Shown: piece after piece, positions 7,904 to 16,471 of the stretch
How the letters are laid out: every line of letters begins with the position of its first letter
Numbering within the stretch: the stretch's first letter is position 1
Notes under the pieces: model-generated
Seen by the model: only the letters and a program-made list of their open reading frames with translations
The model's database searches: none
Told to the model about the DNA's origin: nothing
Assembly (NCBI GenBank): GCA_947564465.1
Contig: CANOCV010000005.1
Location: forward strand, 1 to 64,000
DNA length: 64,000 nt
Origin: an uncultured Roseburia sp.
Lineage (GTDB): Bacteria > Bacillota > Clostridia > Lachnospirales > Lachnospiraceae
Direction: 5' to 3'
Translations under genes and position numbers: made by a program

Positions 7904-10900
7904 TTATTTGACTGTGATCTTCACCTGCTTGCACAACCCATTATGTGCATAGATGTATATCGTGCATTTTCCTTTTGCTTTTGCCTTCACTTTTCCGGTC
8001 TTCGTCACTGTTGCGACCTTGTTATTGCTTGATTCATACGCTAGTTTTCTGCACTTTGGCGTCGACTTTTTCTGTTTTTCTACGGATGCCTTCAGCTTCA
8101 GTATCTTTCCTTTTTTCAGCGTCTTCTTCACCTTGCCAAGTTTTATTCTCTTTGCATTTACCTTCTTGCCGCCTTTTGTAACAATATGGACTACTTTAGA
8201 TGCAGAAATCGTTATCTTTTCTTTGTCTACCACCTTGTACGCACGCACTAAGAAACGATAGCTGCCGCCTTTTTTCAGCTTCTTTATCGTACTGCTTTTC
8301 GCGCTTCCCTTATTCACTTCTTTTACCAGTTGATATGCGTTCTTCTTTCCGCACTCTGCCCTGTAAATGAGATATCCGTCTGCATCTTTAATCTTTTTCC
8401 ACGTCAGCTTCACCTGATTTGAAGTTACTTTTGCAGCCTTTGCCTGAAGCTCCCCAAATTTGGAGCCTTTCAATTCACTCTCGGAATCTTCTTTTAATAT
8501 GTCATTCTCCGTTAAAAGAAGCGTATCCATATCAATGCTCATACTGTCAGCCAATAGCCTGATTTTATTTGCCGTTTCTTGACTTACGCCAAGTTTGCCT
8601 GATATACTTTTTACCTGTTCCATCTCTATCGGCGTAAGATTTTCCGTATTACCCGGTTCTTTTTCTCCCGGATTCGGATCCTTTGTGTTATCCGGTATCA
8701 ATGTCTTTTCATAAGCTTCTCTGGCAGCCTTTAAGGTATTTATCACCTCCCCAGGCACAAGCGTTCTCTGCGTATCGGTAAGCGCCGCATATGCTTCCTC
8801 CGCATCCTCTATCAATGTTTTCTTTTGTTCTGCGTTTTCTGCCGTCACGGTTCCAATCTCATTGATTTTTGCAACTGCCTCTGCGGCTTCCAAGGTATCC
8901 ACTGCACCGTCCAGCTTTTCTTTCGCCTCTGTCTCCACAAACTCTTTCTGCGAATCTGTCAGATTATTGTAATTTTCTTTTATGGATGCAATCTCATCCT
9001 TCTTCGCAATGGCATTTTCTATTGTCACATCATCCCAGCTCTGCTCATAAATGGCGTCTTCCATCTCCTGTCCTGTGACACGGTCACCCTTTAAACTGAT
9101 ATCATATGCGTAATAGGAAAGACTGTTCTCTGCGTCTTTTCCTGCAATTCTCTCATTCTCTACATAGCGGGCGGTAATCGTATATCTTCCGTTCTTGCTA
9201 AACCGGCATTCCGTTTCTGCACTGCCCGTCTCAGACACTGTCGCCGTATACTCCCTTACATTGGAAGCATCATTCTGGTCGGTTATAACAAATGCAATAT
9301 TGCCGGCAGGATTCGCTCCTTCTTCCGCCTGTACCTGTGCTGTCAATTTCAGAACGTCTCCATTATAGACTGCCAAACCGAATTCACTGGAACGGTCCGC
9401 TGCCCCCTCTTTTTTATCTGCGCTGACGGCAACCTGAACGTTTGCTTTGCGCACATGCAGCGTTACCGGCTCGGAATACAGGCGGTAAAGCTGACGGTCA
9501 ACCGCGACATATGCGCCGCAGCGGTACTGATATCCGTCTGACTCTAAAAGGGCTTTCCATGTATAACTGTTCTGATCTGTTCCGTCCGAAAGTTTCCGCC
9601 ATCCGCTTCCGTCATTTACCTGCCAGATATACTGGTCTATCTCGCTCTGCGGATAATTCTGCGTCACAAGACTCGCCGTCAATGTCTGTTCATTTCCTGC
9701 CAGATACGTCTCCTCGCCGTTAATTCCATCCAGCTTTATGGCAACATCAAACTCAGGAATCGGTGTCGTAGTTGTAATCTCATCGGTAAATACGCTGCAA
9801 ACAGACTCATCTGCATTGCAGGCCGTCACAACATAAGCATACGTCTGCTCCTGCTGCAGATCCTGATGCGTAAAACGATACGTTCCCTCCTCATTTCCGG
9901 ATACGGTTCCTACCTTATTATATTCTTTGCTGCTTCCGCTGCCGGATACCTGATAGACATTATAATGGTCTGCTGCCCGGCTTCCTCCATTCCATGTGAG
10001 TGTAATGCTGCTGCTCTTTACATCTTCCAGTTCCAGATTGACCGGAGCAGACGGCGGAATCTGGTTACGGTTCGCATATCTCGTATAATACCCTACTACC
10101 GGCACTTTCGAGCCATTTATCGCAGCCTCGTATGAGACAAGCTTCCATGCATAGTCGTAGTTGCTGTACTGCTCCTGCGTCATATAATCCGGGCGCGCCG
10201 GAAGGTTCGGAACCTGACCTCCAAATTCGCAGCCCTTTGTTGTGGAGCTGCTCCAGGTCGCCGCATGATCCGTAGAAAATGCGACTCCACCCTTTACCTC
10301 ACTGACTGTTGCCGTTACTTCCAGAGATAAGGAGCCTCCAATGCTGTTTGACTTCGCATTCTCCTCCGTAAATGCAATCGTCTGGCTTGGAGCGGATGAG
10401 GACGCGGAAATTGCCGTACTGCTGATAAATCCATCACCAAGCGCCTCATCTTCTCCTGCGTTTGTCTTTCCTGTCTCAACAGATTTTTCGTTTACCGTAG
10501 TTCTTGCTTTAAGTTCACTCAAGTTGCTTACATAAGTCTCCGGACGGCCCGCAACATAGTCTTTTGGCAGCGCTGTTCCATATAAAGACTGTAAATCCTT
10601 GCAGCCTGCGGCAATCTCGTTATACGTGTCTGCCGTTACACTGGTAATAATCGGTGTCTGCGGAACGCAGAAGAAATAATCTTCCCATCCGCCTTCGATT
10701 TCCTGTCCCCAAACCAGACCTTTGCTTCCCTCAAAGCCCTCCATTTGGGACTCCGTCTGCCGCAGCCATTCAATATAACTCTGCAGGGTGCGAAGCTGAT
10801 AGTCATAATTATCATTTGTCACATTGGTTGTATAATCGTTATTGTATCCGTCCTTAGGATTCGAATATGTTCCGTCGACCACAGCCACCTTGATATCCTG

Positions 10901-13900
10901 ATATCTTTCAATATTTTCCTTAAGCTCCTCGAAAAATGCTTTCTTTGCGTCATACTCTTCTCTTGTCGGCAGCGTGTAGGTAGGAACATAAATTTGTCCG
11001 TTATACCGGACATACGGCACCGTATAGAGAACCGCCACATCTTCCGTACCGCTCGTATTATAGCTGGTCGTAAATTCTTTCTCTGCCGTATTTTCAAATT
11101 CCCATCCCGCAGTCACGGCAATCTGTGTCGTCAACTCCATGCTGAAAAGATTTGTCAGTCCTAAGAAGGATGTCTCATGCTCAAATCCGGCTACCACACC
11201 TGCACTTAGCTGATGTGTATGTCCCGTTCCGCTGGATTCGCCGCTGCTCTTTCCATAGGATGTCTCTGCATCGGAAACATAATCGTCCCCAAGCTCCTCG
11301 TATACCGGAGCCGCCTGCAGAACCGACAGGAGCTGCACGTTGGAGTAATATACATCCGTATTGCCGGCTTCATATTTGATAAAGGAGCTGTCATCGTCAA
11401 TGTCGCACATGGCAACCGTGTAATGCATGGCGGAACTGCTGTATGACCCCGCCATACACGCGCCGTTATAGCTCTTGGTACCGTTTGCATTGACAACGCC
11501 CCATACGCTGATCGTGTCGCCCCAATAAGTCTCTTTCCCGCTCCGCTTCTTGCCGATGAAATAATACAGCGTCTCCCGTCCAAACGGGTCGTTCGTGACA
11601 TTTCCGGCAGCCTGTGAAAAAATCCAGACATTGCTTTTGTCCTTTCCTATATTGGATGGCGTCACATAAGAATCGCATTTTAATTTATTATCATCCGCAC
11701 TGTATGTGAAAAGCTGACCTTCTAAAGCGATGGTATCCGGCTGTTCGCTTCCATATGCCGCAAACCCGTCAAGCTCCACCGGTTCGTTTGCCCGATCACT
11801 TTCATTATAATAGTGCAGCGGATTGTAACCGTCCTCCTGAATTGTCCAATTATAGGACAGAGACGCCGCCTTACTGTTATCCGAAAGCAGGTTCTGCACA
11901 TTTACATAACCTACAAGTATCTTGGCATCGTCGCTGCCGTCCACCCACACCAGGCGGTTTCTTGTAACCGTTGTATTTTCCGTTACGGTATTATCATACT
12001 GAACCCCCGTGTAATTGCCTCCGATTACAATTTCATTGCTGTTTGCCCCTGTCACGTTAGCAATGATTGCTCTGGCATTGCGCAATACACCGACGCCCTT
12101 GTTCCAGTCATTGTTATTGCTCGTATCCCGGCCGATCAGCACACGTTTCTTAACCACCTGCTCCAGCGAATCCGTCTTCTGACGCCTTCCCTTATAAACA
12201 TCCAACACAGATCCAAAACAAGTATTCGGATCTATCACCTGTTTCCACGTCAGTGTTTCATTAAGACCTGCACCGCGCCAAGATGAAGCAAAGCTTGCCA
12301 CCGTAAGCAGATCGTCAATGCCGTCCTTATCCATATCCCCTGACGAAAGTTCCATATAAGGCAAAGAGTAATACTGTTTCTTGCCGCCTACGTGGCTGTA
12401 AAGCCACCCCTGGCAATCCTCCCAAGCACTGCCGACCCTGGCAACATCAATGACCTGCTGCGGCGCAGCCAGCTCCTTTGGCGTGGCGCCAAGTTTATAA
12501 ATCTTAATCTGCAGTGTGTTTGCAATGGAACCGCTCGCCGTCTCCTCCTTATTGTTCGGCGTATATACGGCAAGCTCTTCGAATCCGTCCCCGTCAAAAT
12601 CCCCTGCGCACATGCTCAAAAGTCCTTCCAATGCCCATGGCGGAACGTCATCACTCGTAGCAACATAACCTCCCGTCGGCTGCGCCGCAAACAGAGTCGT
12701 CTGCGTCCTGATATCCGACAGTGTCATCAAGATATCCTGCCCCCTTTTCGTACCGTTTAAATACAACTGCACAAGAAGCTCTTTCTTCCCATCACCGTCC
12801 GCGTCAACCGTTTCCGTAATGGTATACGGATTCATGGAATCTCCCGCGCAGTATGAACCTATCGCGGTATCCACGAGATTAATCTTATCCCGTATTCCAC
12901 CTTTTTGATCATCTTCATGAATCCAGGTCTTTCCGGTGCTTCCGGCTGTCGTTATCACCACTTCGCTCATCGTGCCCATACTTCTGGTACCCGTAAGCAA
13001 TTCGTCCTGCTTGTATGCGGAATCTTCCGGAATATCAAAATTCAATGATTTTAAAACGGACTTATCCGAACTGCTGGCATCCCCGGTCGGTTCTGTATCC
13101 GGCTCTGTGTCCGGCTCTGTATCCGGTTCTGTGTCCGGTTCCGTCGTCGGTTCTTCTGTGTCCGGCTCCGGTGTCGGCTCCGGCGCCCCATAAGACGCAT
13201 CAATATGCATCACCGGCACGCAGCCGTCAAACGTGCGTTCATACCGGCTGCCGTCAAATAAATACTCACTGTTATATTTTTCCCAGCTATCATTGATTGA
13301 CCCGCCAAAATCGACCATTTTCACATACTGACTTTGACCCGGCGTGCGCAGATACCAGAAGCATCTGTAATCTCCGCCGCTATAAACAGATGCTCCCCTT
13401 GCTTCTGCATAAGCGCTTGCCTGTATCATCCGGCTGTTGGAATATGTATCGGTATCTTCAAATCCATATGCCGGATTTTTCACTTCCTCATCGGAAAGCA
13501 GATAGATACGGTCTCCTGCCGGATTCCCGGCGTTTACCTTGATTGCATCTTTTTCGCCGCTGTTAAATGCAGTCTGATAGAACCCTGTGTCATCGGTATT
13601 CATCCACTGGCGCAGCGTACATTGATCCCATAAAACCGTATCGAGCCACTTGTTATCAGGATTGTCACAATAATTCACGGCATCCAATACCGTATCCGCC
13701 ATGACAAACAGCGTGCCTTCGTCCGTCTCATTCTCCAAAACTTTCCACTTGATCGGCTCCCATTTGAAATAGCGGTAAGTTCCCTCGCTCTCTGTCTTTG
13801 CTTTCTCACATTCTTCAAGTTCCAAAGCATTCCACCTGACAGTTACGTCCCATTGCCCGTCCGGGTGATGTTCCCGCACATATTGCTCATACTCCTCCTT

Positions 13901-14197
13901 TGTCACCTTTACGGCTTTCTTAAATCTGCGGTATTTTTCGCCGCCCACCCAGGCGTCTCCATTACCGTCATAATCGGCATTGATAATCTCATCCGTCAAT
14001 GCATACCCTGTCACCTCGGTCTGCGGATAACTTCCAAAAGAGATGATATCTCCCGCAGAAACATCCGCCCCCCACGCCTGCGGCGCTGGAGTGTCCGCTG
14101 TCTGTGCAAAAACAGTTATGTCCTGTACGGTACACAACATAACAAACGCCAGAAACAGCGAAAATATTCTGTTTGCCATTCGCCTCGCTTTTTTCAT
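7904..14197 (-). CDS. Giant secreted multidomain protein with DUF6273, FG-GAP-like, Fn3 and Big_2 modules
   Basis: 2097 aa with a signal peptide (MKKARRMANRIFSLFLAF to VFAQ) and a good GGAAG site before ATG 14197. Domains by eye: DUF6273 (about 45-335: ISFGSYPQTEV, FKWEPIKWKVL, LLSDEEV); an acidic PDTE-repeat linker (336-372); FG-GAP/EF-hand-like calcium motifs (DADGDGKKEL near 462, DFDGDGFEEL near 535, DMDKDGIDDL near 620); a serine/threonine-rich beta region about 980-1375 that could be a beta-pore-forming fold (inference); Fn3 (1385-1480); Ig-like (1490-1715); helical bundle (1720-1870); second Fn3 (1912-2005); a Lys-rich Big_2 domain at the C-terminus (2022-2097). No LPXTG is visible, so wall attachment may be through the basic C-terminal module. 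Its promoter carries the shared direct repeat (14288-14316), facing the LytTR system. Confidence 0.85.
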   Translation of the reverse strand: MKKARRMANRIFSLFLAFVMLCTVQDITVFAQTADTPAPQAWGADVSAGDIISFGSYPQTEVTGYALTDEIINADYDGNGDAWVGGEKYRRFKKAVKVTKEEYEQYVREHHPDGQWDVTVRWNALELEECEKAKTESEGTYRYFKWEPIKWKVLENETDEGTLFVMADTVLDAVNYCDNPDNKWLDTVLWDQCTLRQWMNTDDTGFYQTAFNSGEKDAIKVNAGNPAGDRIYLLSDEEVKNPAYGFEDTDTYSNSRMIQASAYAEARGASVYSGGDYRCFWYLRTPGQSQYVKMVDFGGSINDSWEKYNSEYLFDGSRYERTFDGCVPVMHIDASYGAPEPTPEPDTEEPTTEPDTEPDTEPDTEPDTEPTGDASSSDKSVLKSLNFDIPEDSAYKQDELLTGTRSMGTMSEVVITTAGSTGKTWIHEDDQKGGIRDKINLVDTAIGSYCAGDSMNPYTITETVDADGDGKKELLVQLYLNGTKRGQDILMTLSDIRTQTTLFAAQPTGGYVATSDDVPPWALEGLLSMCAGDFDGDGFEELAVYTPNNKEETASGSIANTLQIKIYKLGATPKELAAPQQVIDVARVGSAWEDCQGWLYSHVGGKKQYYSLPYMELSSGDMDKDGIDDLLTVASFASSWRGAGLNETLTWKQVIDPNTCFGSVLDVYKGRRQKTDSLEQVVKKRVLIGRDTSNNNDWNKGVGVLRNARAIIANVTGANSNEIVIGGNYTGVQYDNTVTENTTVTRNRLVWVDGSDDAKILVGYVNVQNLLSDNSKAASLSYNWTIQEDGYNPLHYYNESDRANEPVELDGFAAYGSEQPDTIALEGQLFTYSADDNKLKCDSYVTPSNIGKDKSNVWIFSQAAGNVTNDPFGRETLYYFIGKKRSGKETYWGDTISVWGVVNANGTKSYNGACMAGSYSSSAMHYTVAMCDIDDDSSFIKYEAGNTDVYYSNVQLLSVLQAAPVYEELGDDYVSDAETSYGKSSGESSGTGHTHQLSAGVVAGFEHETSFLGLTNLFSMELTTQIAVTAGWEFENTAEKEFTTSYNTSGTEDVAVLYTVPYVRYNGQIYVPTYTLPTREEYDAKKAFFEELKENIERYQDIKVAVVDGTYSNPKDGYNNDYTTNVTNDNYDYQLRTLQSYIEWLRQTESQMEGFEGSKGLVWGQEIEGGWEDYFFCVPQTPIITSVTADTYNEIAAGCKDLQSLYGTALPKDYVAGRPETYVSNLSELKARTTVNEKSVETGKTNAGEDEALGDGFISSTAISASSSAPSQTIAFTEENAKSNSIGGSLSLEVTATVSEVKGGVAFSTDHAATWSSSTTKGCEFGGQVPNLPARPDYMTQEQYSNYDYAWKLVSYEAAINGSKVPVVGYYTRYANRNQIPPSAPVNLELEDVKSSSITLTWNGGSRAADHYNVYQVSGSGSSKEYNKVGTVSGNEEGTYRFTHQDLQQEQTYAYVVTACNADESVCSVFTDEITTTTPIPEFDVAIKLDGINGEETYLAGNEQTLTASLVTQNYPQSEIDQYIWQVNDGSGWRKLSDGTDQNSYTWKALLESDGYQYRCGAYVAVDRQLYRLYSEPVTLHVRKANVQVAVSADKKEGAADRSSEFGLAVYNGDVLKLTAQVQAEEGANPAGNIAFVITDQNDASNVREYTATVSETGSAETECRFSKNGRYTITARYVENERIAGKDAENSLSYYAYDISLKGDRVTGQEMEDAIYEQSWDDVTIENAIAKKDEIASIKENYNNLTDSQKEFVETEAKEKLDGAVDTLEAAEAVAKINEIGTVTAENAEQKKTLIEDAEEAYAALTDTQRTLVPGEVINTLKAAREAYEKTLIPDNTKDPNPGEKEPGNTENLTPIEMEQVKSISGKLGVSQETANKIRLLADSMSIDMDTLLLTENDILKEDSESELKGSKFGELQAKAAKVTSNQVKLTWKKIKDADGYLIYRAECGKKNAYQLVKEVNKGSAKSSTIKKLKKGGSYRFLVRAYKVVDKEKITISASKVVHIVTKGGKKVNAKRIKLGKVKKTLKKGKILKLKASVEKQKKSTPKCRKLAYESSNNKVATVTKTGKVKAKAKGKCTIYIYAHNGLCKQVKITVK

Positions 14198-14247
14198 TCA
14201 CTTTCCTTCTTCCTTCTTTTTATTTTGATAAAAAATAGTAATTTGAA

Positions 14248-14316
14248 ATTATATTTTAACACCTTTTTCATCCAATAACGGGGCTTTGCGTGAACGGTCG
14301 ATATATGGTGTGAATA
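14248..14316 (-). promoter_or_regulatory. Giant-gene promoter 1 with LytTR-type direct repeats
   Basis: The minus-strand -10 is TATAAT (14248-14253). At the expected -35 position there is only a weak ATTGGA, as in activator-dependent promoters. Upstream are two direct repeats, 14288-14296 and 14308-14316 (plus strand GCGTGAACG and GTGTGAATA), 20 bp apart start to start. The same arrangement occurs at 28856-28884 and 32742-32770. It sits between divergent genes and also lies just upstream of a candidate plus-strand promoter (ATGACA 14321-14326, 17 bases, TAAAAT 14344-14349) for the kinase gene, so it could serve both. Confidence 0.7.
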
Positions 14317-14385
14317 GCAAATGACAAATAGCGGATAAAATATTAAAATATTTGCAAGAATAGTAATAACAAGGAGATCTTGCCG

Positions 14386-15654
14386 ATGTTCCTGCAAATA
14401 TTATCTTTGACACATAATTTAACTACAATGCTGTTTGGTATCTTTATCTCCGCCTTTTTTCTCGGCGTAAAGAAAACCTCCAAAAATATACTTACGCTGT
14501 TTCTCCTGTTCTGTTGCGACGGGATTTTCTATATTGCCGCCATCATGTTGTTAGGCGAGACTGTCAGCAACCGTCTCTATGCCCTTATCGTACATCTTCC
14601 GCTGATTCTGCTTTTGGTCCTGCGGTACAAATATTCCGTTGTTTCATCCTGTATCTCCGTGTTTTCCGCTTACCTGTGCTGCCAGATAAGCAACTGGGTC
14701 GGCCTGTTTGTATATACAATCACCAACACCCAATGGTGTTATTATCTTTCCCGCATTCTAATCACATGCCTTACTTTCTGGCTGTTGTCACAATTCGTAT
14801 GCCGCACGACGGAGGCGATATTTACCAAGAGTACGCGTGAGCTTTATATTATAGGCTTTCTTCCCACGATATACTATGTTTCCGATTACGCCTTTACCAA
14901 GCTCTCCGACCTGCTGTACTCCGGGAACAAAACCGTGGTAGAATTTATGGGTTTTGCCTTTTGTATTTCTTATCTCACTTTTTTATTCGTTTATTTTCGC
15001 GAATATGAGAATAAACAGGAAATCAGACAGTACAGTGAACTGATGGAAATACAACTTCTATCCATACAAAAAGAAATTGAACAGGTAAAATGCAACAAAC
15101 ACAGACTCGCCATATTAAGACATGATATGCGCCATCATTTAGATATCATCCTGACACAGCTTCAAAACAATCATATAGAGCAGGCTGCCGACTATATCCG
15201 GGAAATCAGCGACGCCTATGATAATACCGTAATTACAACCTACTGCAAAAATGAAATGATCAATTCCGTAATCTCTATTTATCAAACGCGTTCCGCCAAC
15301 AAGAAGATTACGCTCAACTGTGACATTTCTGTGGACAAGGCTCTCCCCTGTCCGGATATTGCAATTTGCACGATTTTATCCAACGCTCTGGAAAATTCCA
15401 CACATGCGTTAGAGAACATGGATATTGCAAGAAAATGGATTAACCTTATGATTTCCAAAAAACAGAATCATCTTCTGCTCCAAATTGAAAATCCAATCCA
15501 AAACGCTCCGAAATTTGTCGACGGCATTCCAACCTCCGGCAAAAAAGGACATGGAATCGGCGTAAAAAGTATCGTATACTATGTGGAACAGTTAAACGGA
15601 CAATATCATTTTTCCGTTTCCAACCACTCCTTTATTTTAAAAATTATCATTTAG
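14386..15654 (+). CDS. AgrC-like membrane histidine kinase (GHKL ATPase)
   Basis: 422 aa. The start is set at ATG 14386, 9 bases after AAGGAG; the TTG at 14380 is too close. Six or seven hydrophobic segments fill residues 5-205, followed by a coiled linker, the H-box LRHDMRHHLDII (His near 246) and a GHKL ATPase with N-box NALENSTHAL (about 331) and G-box GKKGHGIGV (about 385). This is the AgrC/ComD class that senses peptides or membrane signals and pairs with LytTR regulators. The gene ends 10 bp before such a regulator. No agrB or agrD-like gene was found in the window, so the signal is unknown. Confidence 0.9.
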   Translation: MFLQILSLTHNLTTMLFGIFISAFFLGVKKTSKNILTLFLLFCCDGIFYIAAIMLLGETVSNRLYALIVHLPLILLLVLRYKYSVVSSCISVFSAYLCCQISNWVGLFVYTITNTQWCYYLSRILITCLTFWLLSQFVCRTTEAIFTKSTRELYIIGFLPTIYYVSDYAFTKLSDLLYSGNKTVVEFMGFAFCISYLTFLFVYFREYENKQEIRQYSELMEIQLLSIQKEIEQVKCNKHRLAILRHDMRHHLDIILTQLQNNHIEQAADYIREISDAYDNTVITTYCKNEMINSVISIYQTRSANKKITLNCDISVDKALPCPDIAICTILSNALENSTHALENMDIARKWINLMISKKQNHLLLQIENPIQNAPKFVDGIPTSGKKGHGIGVKSIVYYVEQLNGQYHFSVSNHSFILKIII

Positions 15655-15664
15655 AGGTGTCACC

Positions 15665-16372
15665 GTGAAAATAGCTGTTTGTGATGATGAAAGACAATTT
15701 ATCGATGAGATTTGCCCTTTATTGGAACAGTGGGCACAGAGCCGCAATATCAGGCTTACGCTCTACCGTTTCACGGACGGAGACGACTTAATCGCCACTC
15801 ATAAAAACAAAAATATGGATTTAATCATTTTAGATGTGATTATGCCGCTGTTGAACGGCATAGATACGGCAAAAGAAATCCGGCATAACGATTCGGCTGT
15901 CCCCATTATTTTTCTCACCTCCTCCAGGGAATTCGCTGTTGATTCTTATGAGGTAAGGGCTTTCTACTATCTTATAAAACCCGTCGTCCGCGAAAAACTT
16001 TTCCTTGTCATGGATGACTTTCTGAAAATATTTAACCTCGAAAAACATACGTTTACCGCGCATACCGCTACCGGCTATTATAAAATTGCAATTGACGATG
16101 TCGATTATCTCGAAGCACAGAATAAGCAGGTTCTCGTGCATATGGCGGACGGAAAAACCATAGAAATCCGAGAGCAGTTTTCCACATGTGAAAGCGTGTT
16201 TTTACCGGACAATGGTTTCTTTCGATGCCATCGCAGCTATATTGTGAATTTGAACCATGTGGAACAATTTACAAAAACAGAGCTTTGCACGAACCAAAAT
16301 GCCACGATTCCAATATCCCGAAACAACTATATGGCATTTAAGAATGCCTACTTTCGTCATATGTTCGGATAA
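15665..16372 (+). CDS. LytTR-family response regulator (AgrA-like)
   Basis: 235 aa with a GTG start behind AGAGGTG. The N-terminal receiver has the acidic pair in VCDDE, the phospho-acceptor Asp in LIILDVIMP (about 57) and Lys in YLIKPV. From about 135 the C-terminus is a LytTR DNA-binding domain (DVDYLEAQNKQVLVHM, then FFRCHRSYIVNLNHV). Cotranscribed with the upstream kinase. LytTR proteins bind pairs of about 9-bp direct repeats roughly two helical turns apart, which matches the sites upstream of the three giant genes, so it is the best candidate for their activator (inference). Confidence 0.92.
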   Translation: MKIAVCDDERQFIDEICPLLEQWAQSRNIRLTLYRFTDGDDLIATHKNKNMDLIILDVIMPLLNGIDTAKEIRHNDSAVPIIFLTSSREFAVDSYEVRAFYYLIKPVVREKLFLVMDDFLKIFNLEKHTFTAHTATGYYKIAIDDVDYLEAQNKQVLVHMADGKTIEIREQFSTCESVFLPDNGFFRCHRSYIVNLNHVEQFTKTELCTNQNATIPISRNNYMAFKNAYFRHMFG

Positions 16373-16404
16373 TTCCCAGGCGGTACAGACAGGGAAAGCG
16401 GCGA

Positions 16405-16433
16405 TTGACACGGCCTCGGTTTCCTATTAAAAT
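16405..16433 (+). promoter_or_regulatory. Sigma-A promoter of the surface-protein gene
   Basis: TTGACA (16405-16410), 17 bases, TAAAAT (16428-16433), about 40 bp before the ATG. A strong constitutive-looking promoter that lacks the LytTR direct repeats. A further TATAAT at 16439-16444 has no matching -35. Confidence 0.65.
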
Positions 16434-16471
16434 TAAACTATAATTATCTATGGGAAACGGAGTATGTACAT

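Noticed and set aside
13015..13296. Plus-strand ORF across the PDTE linker
   Set aside because: Shadow of the 2097-aa gene with repetitive Pro/Leu codons only.
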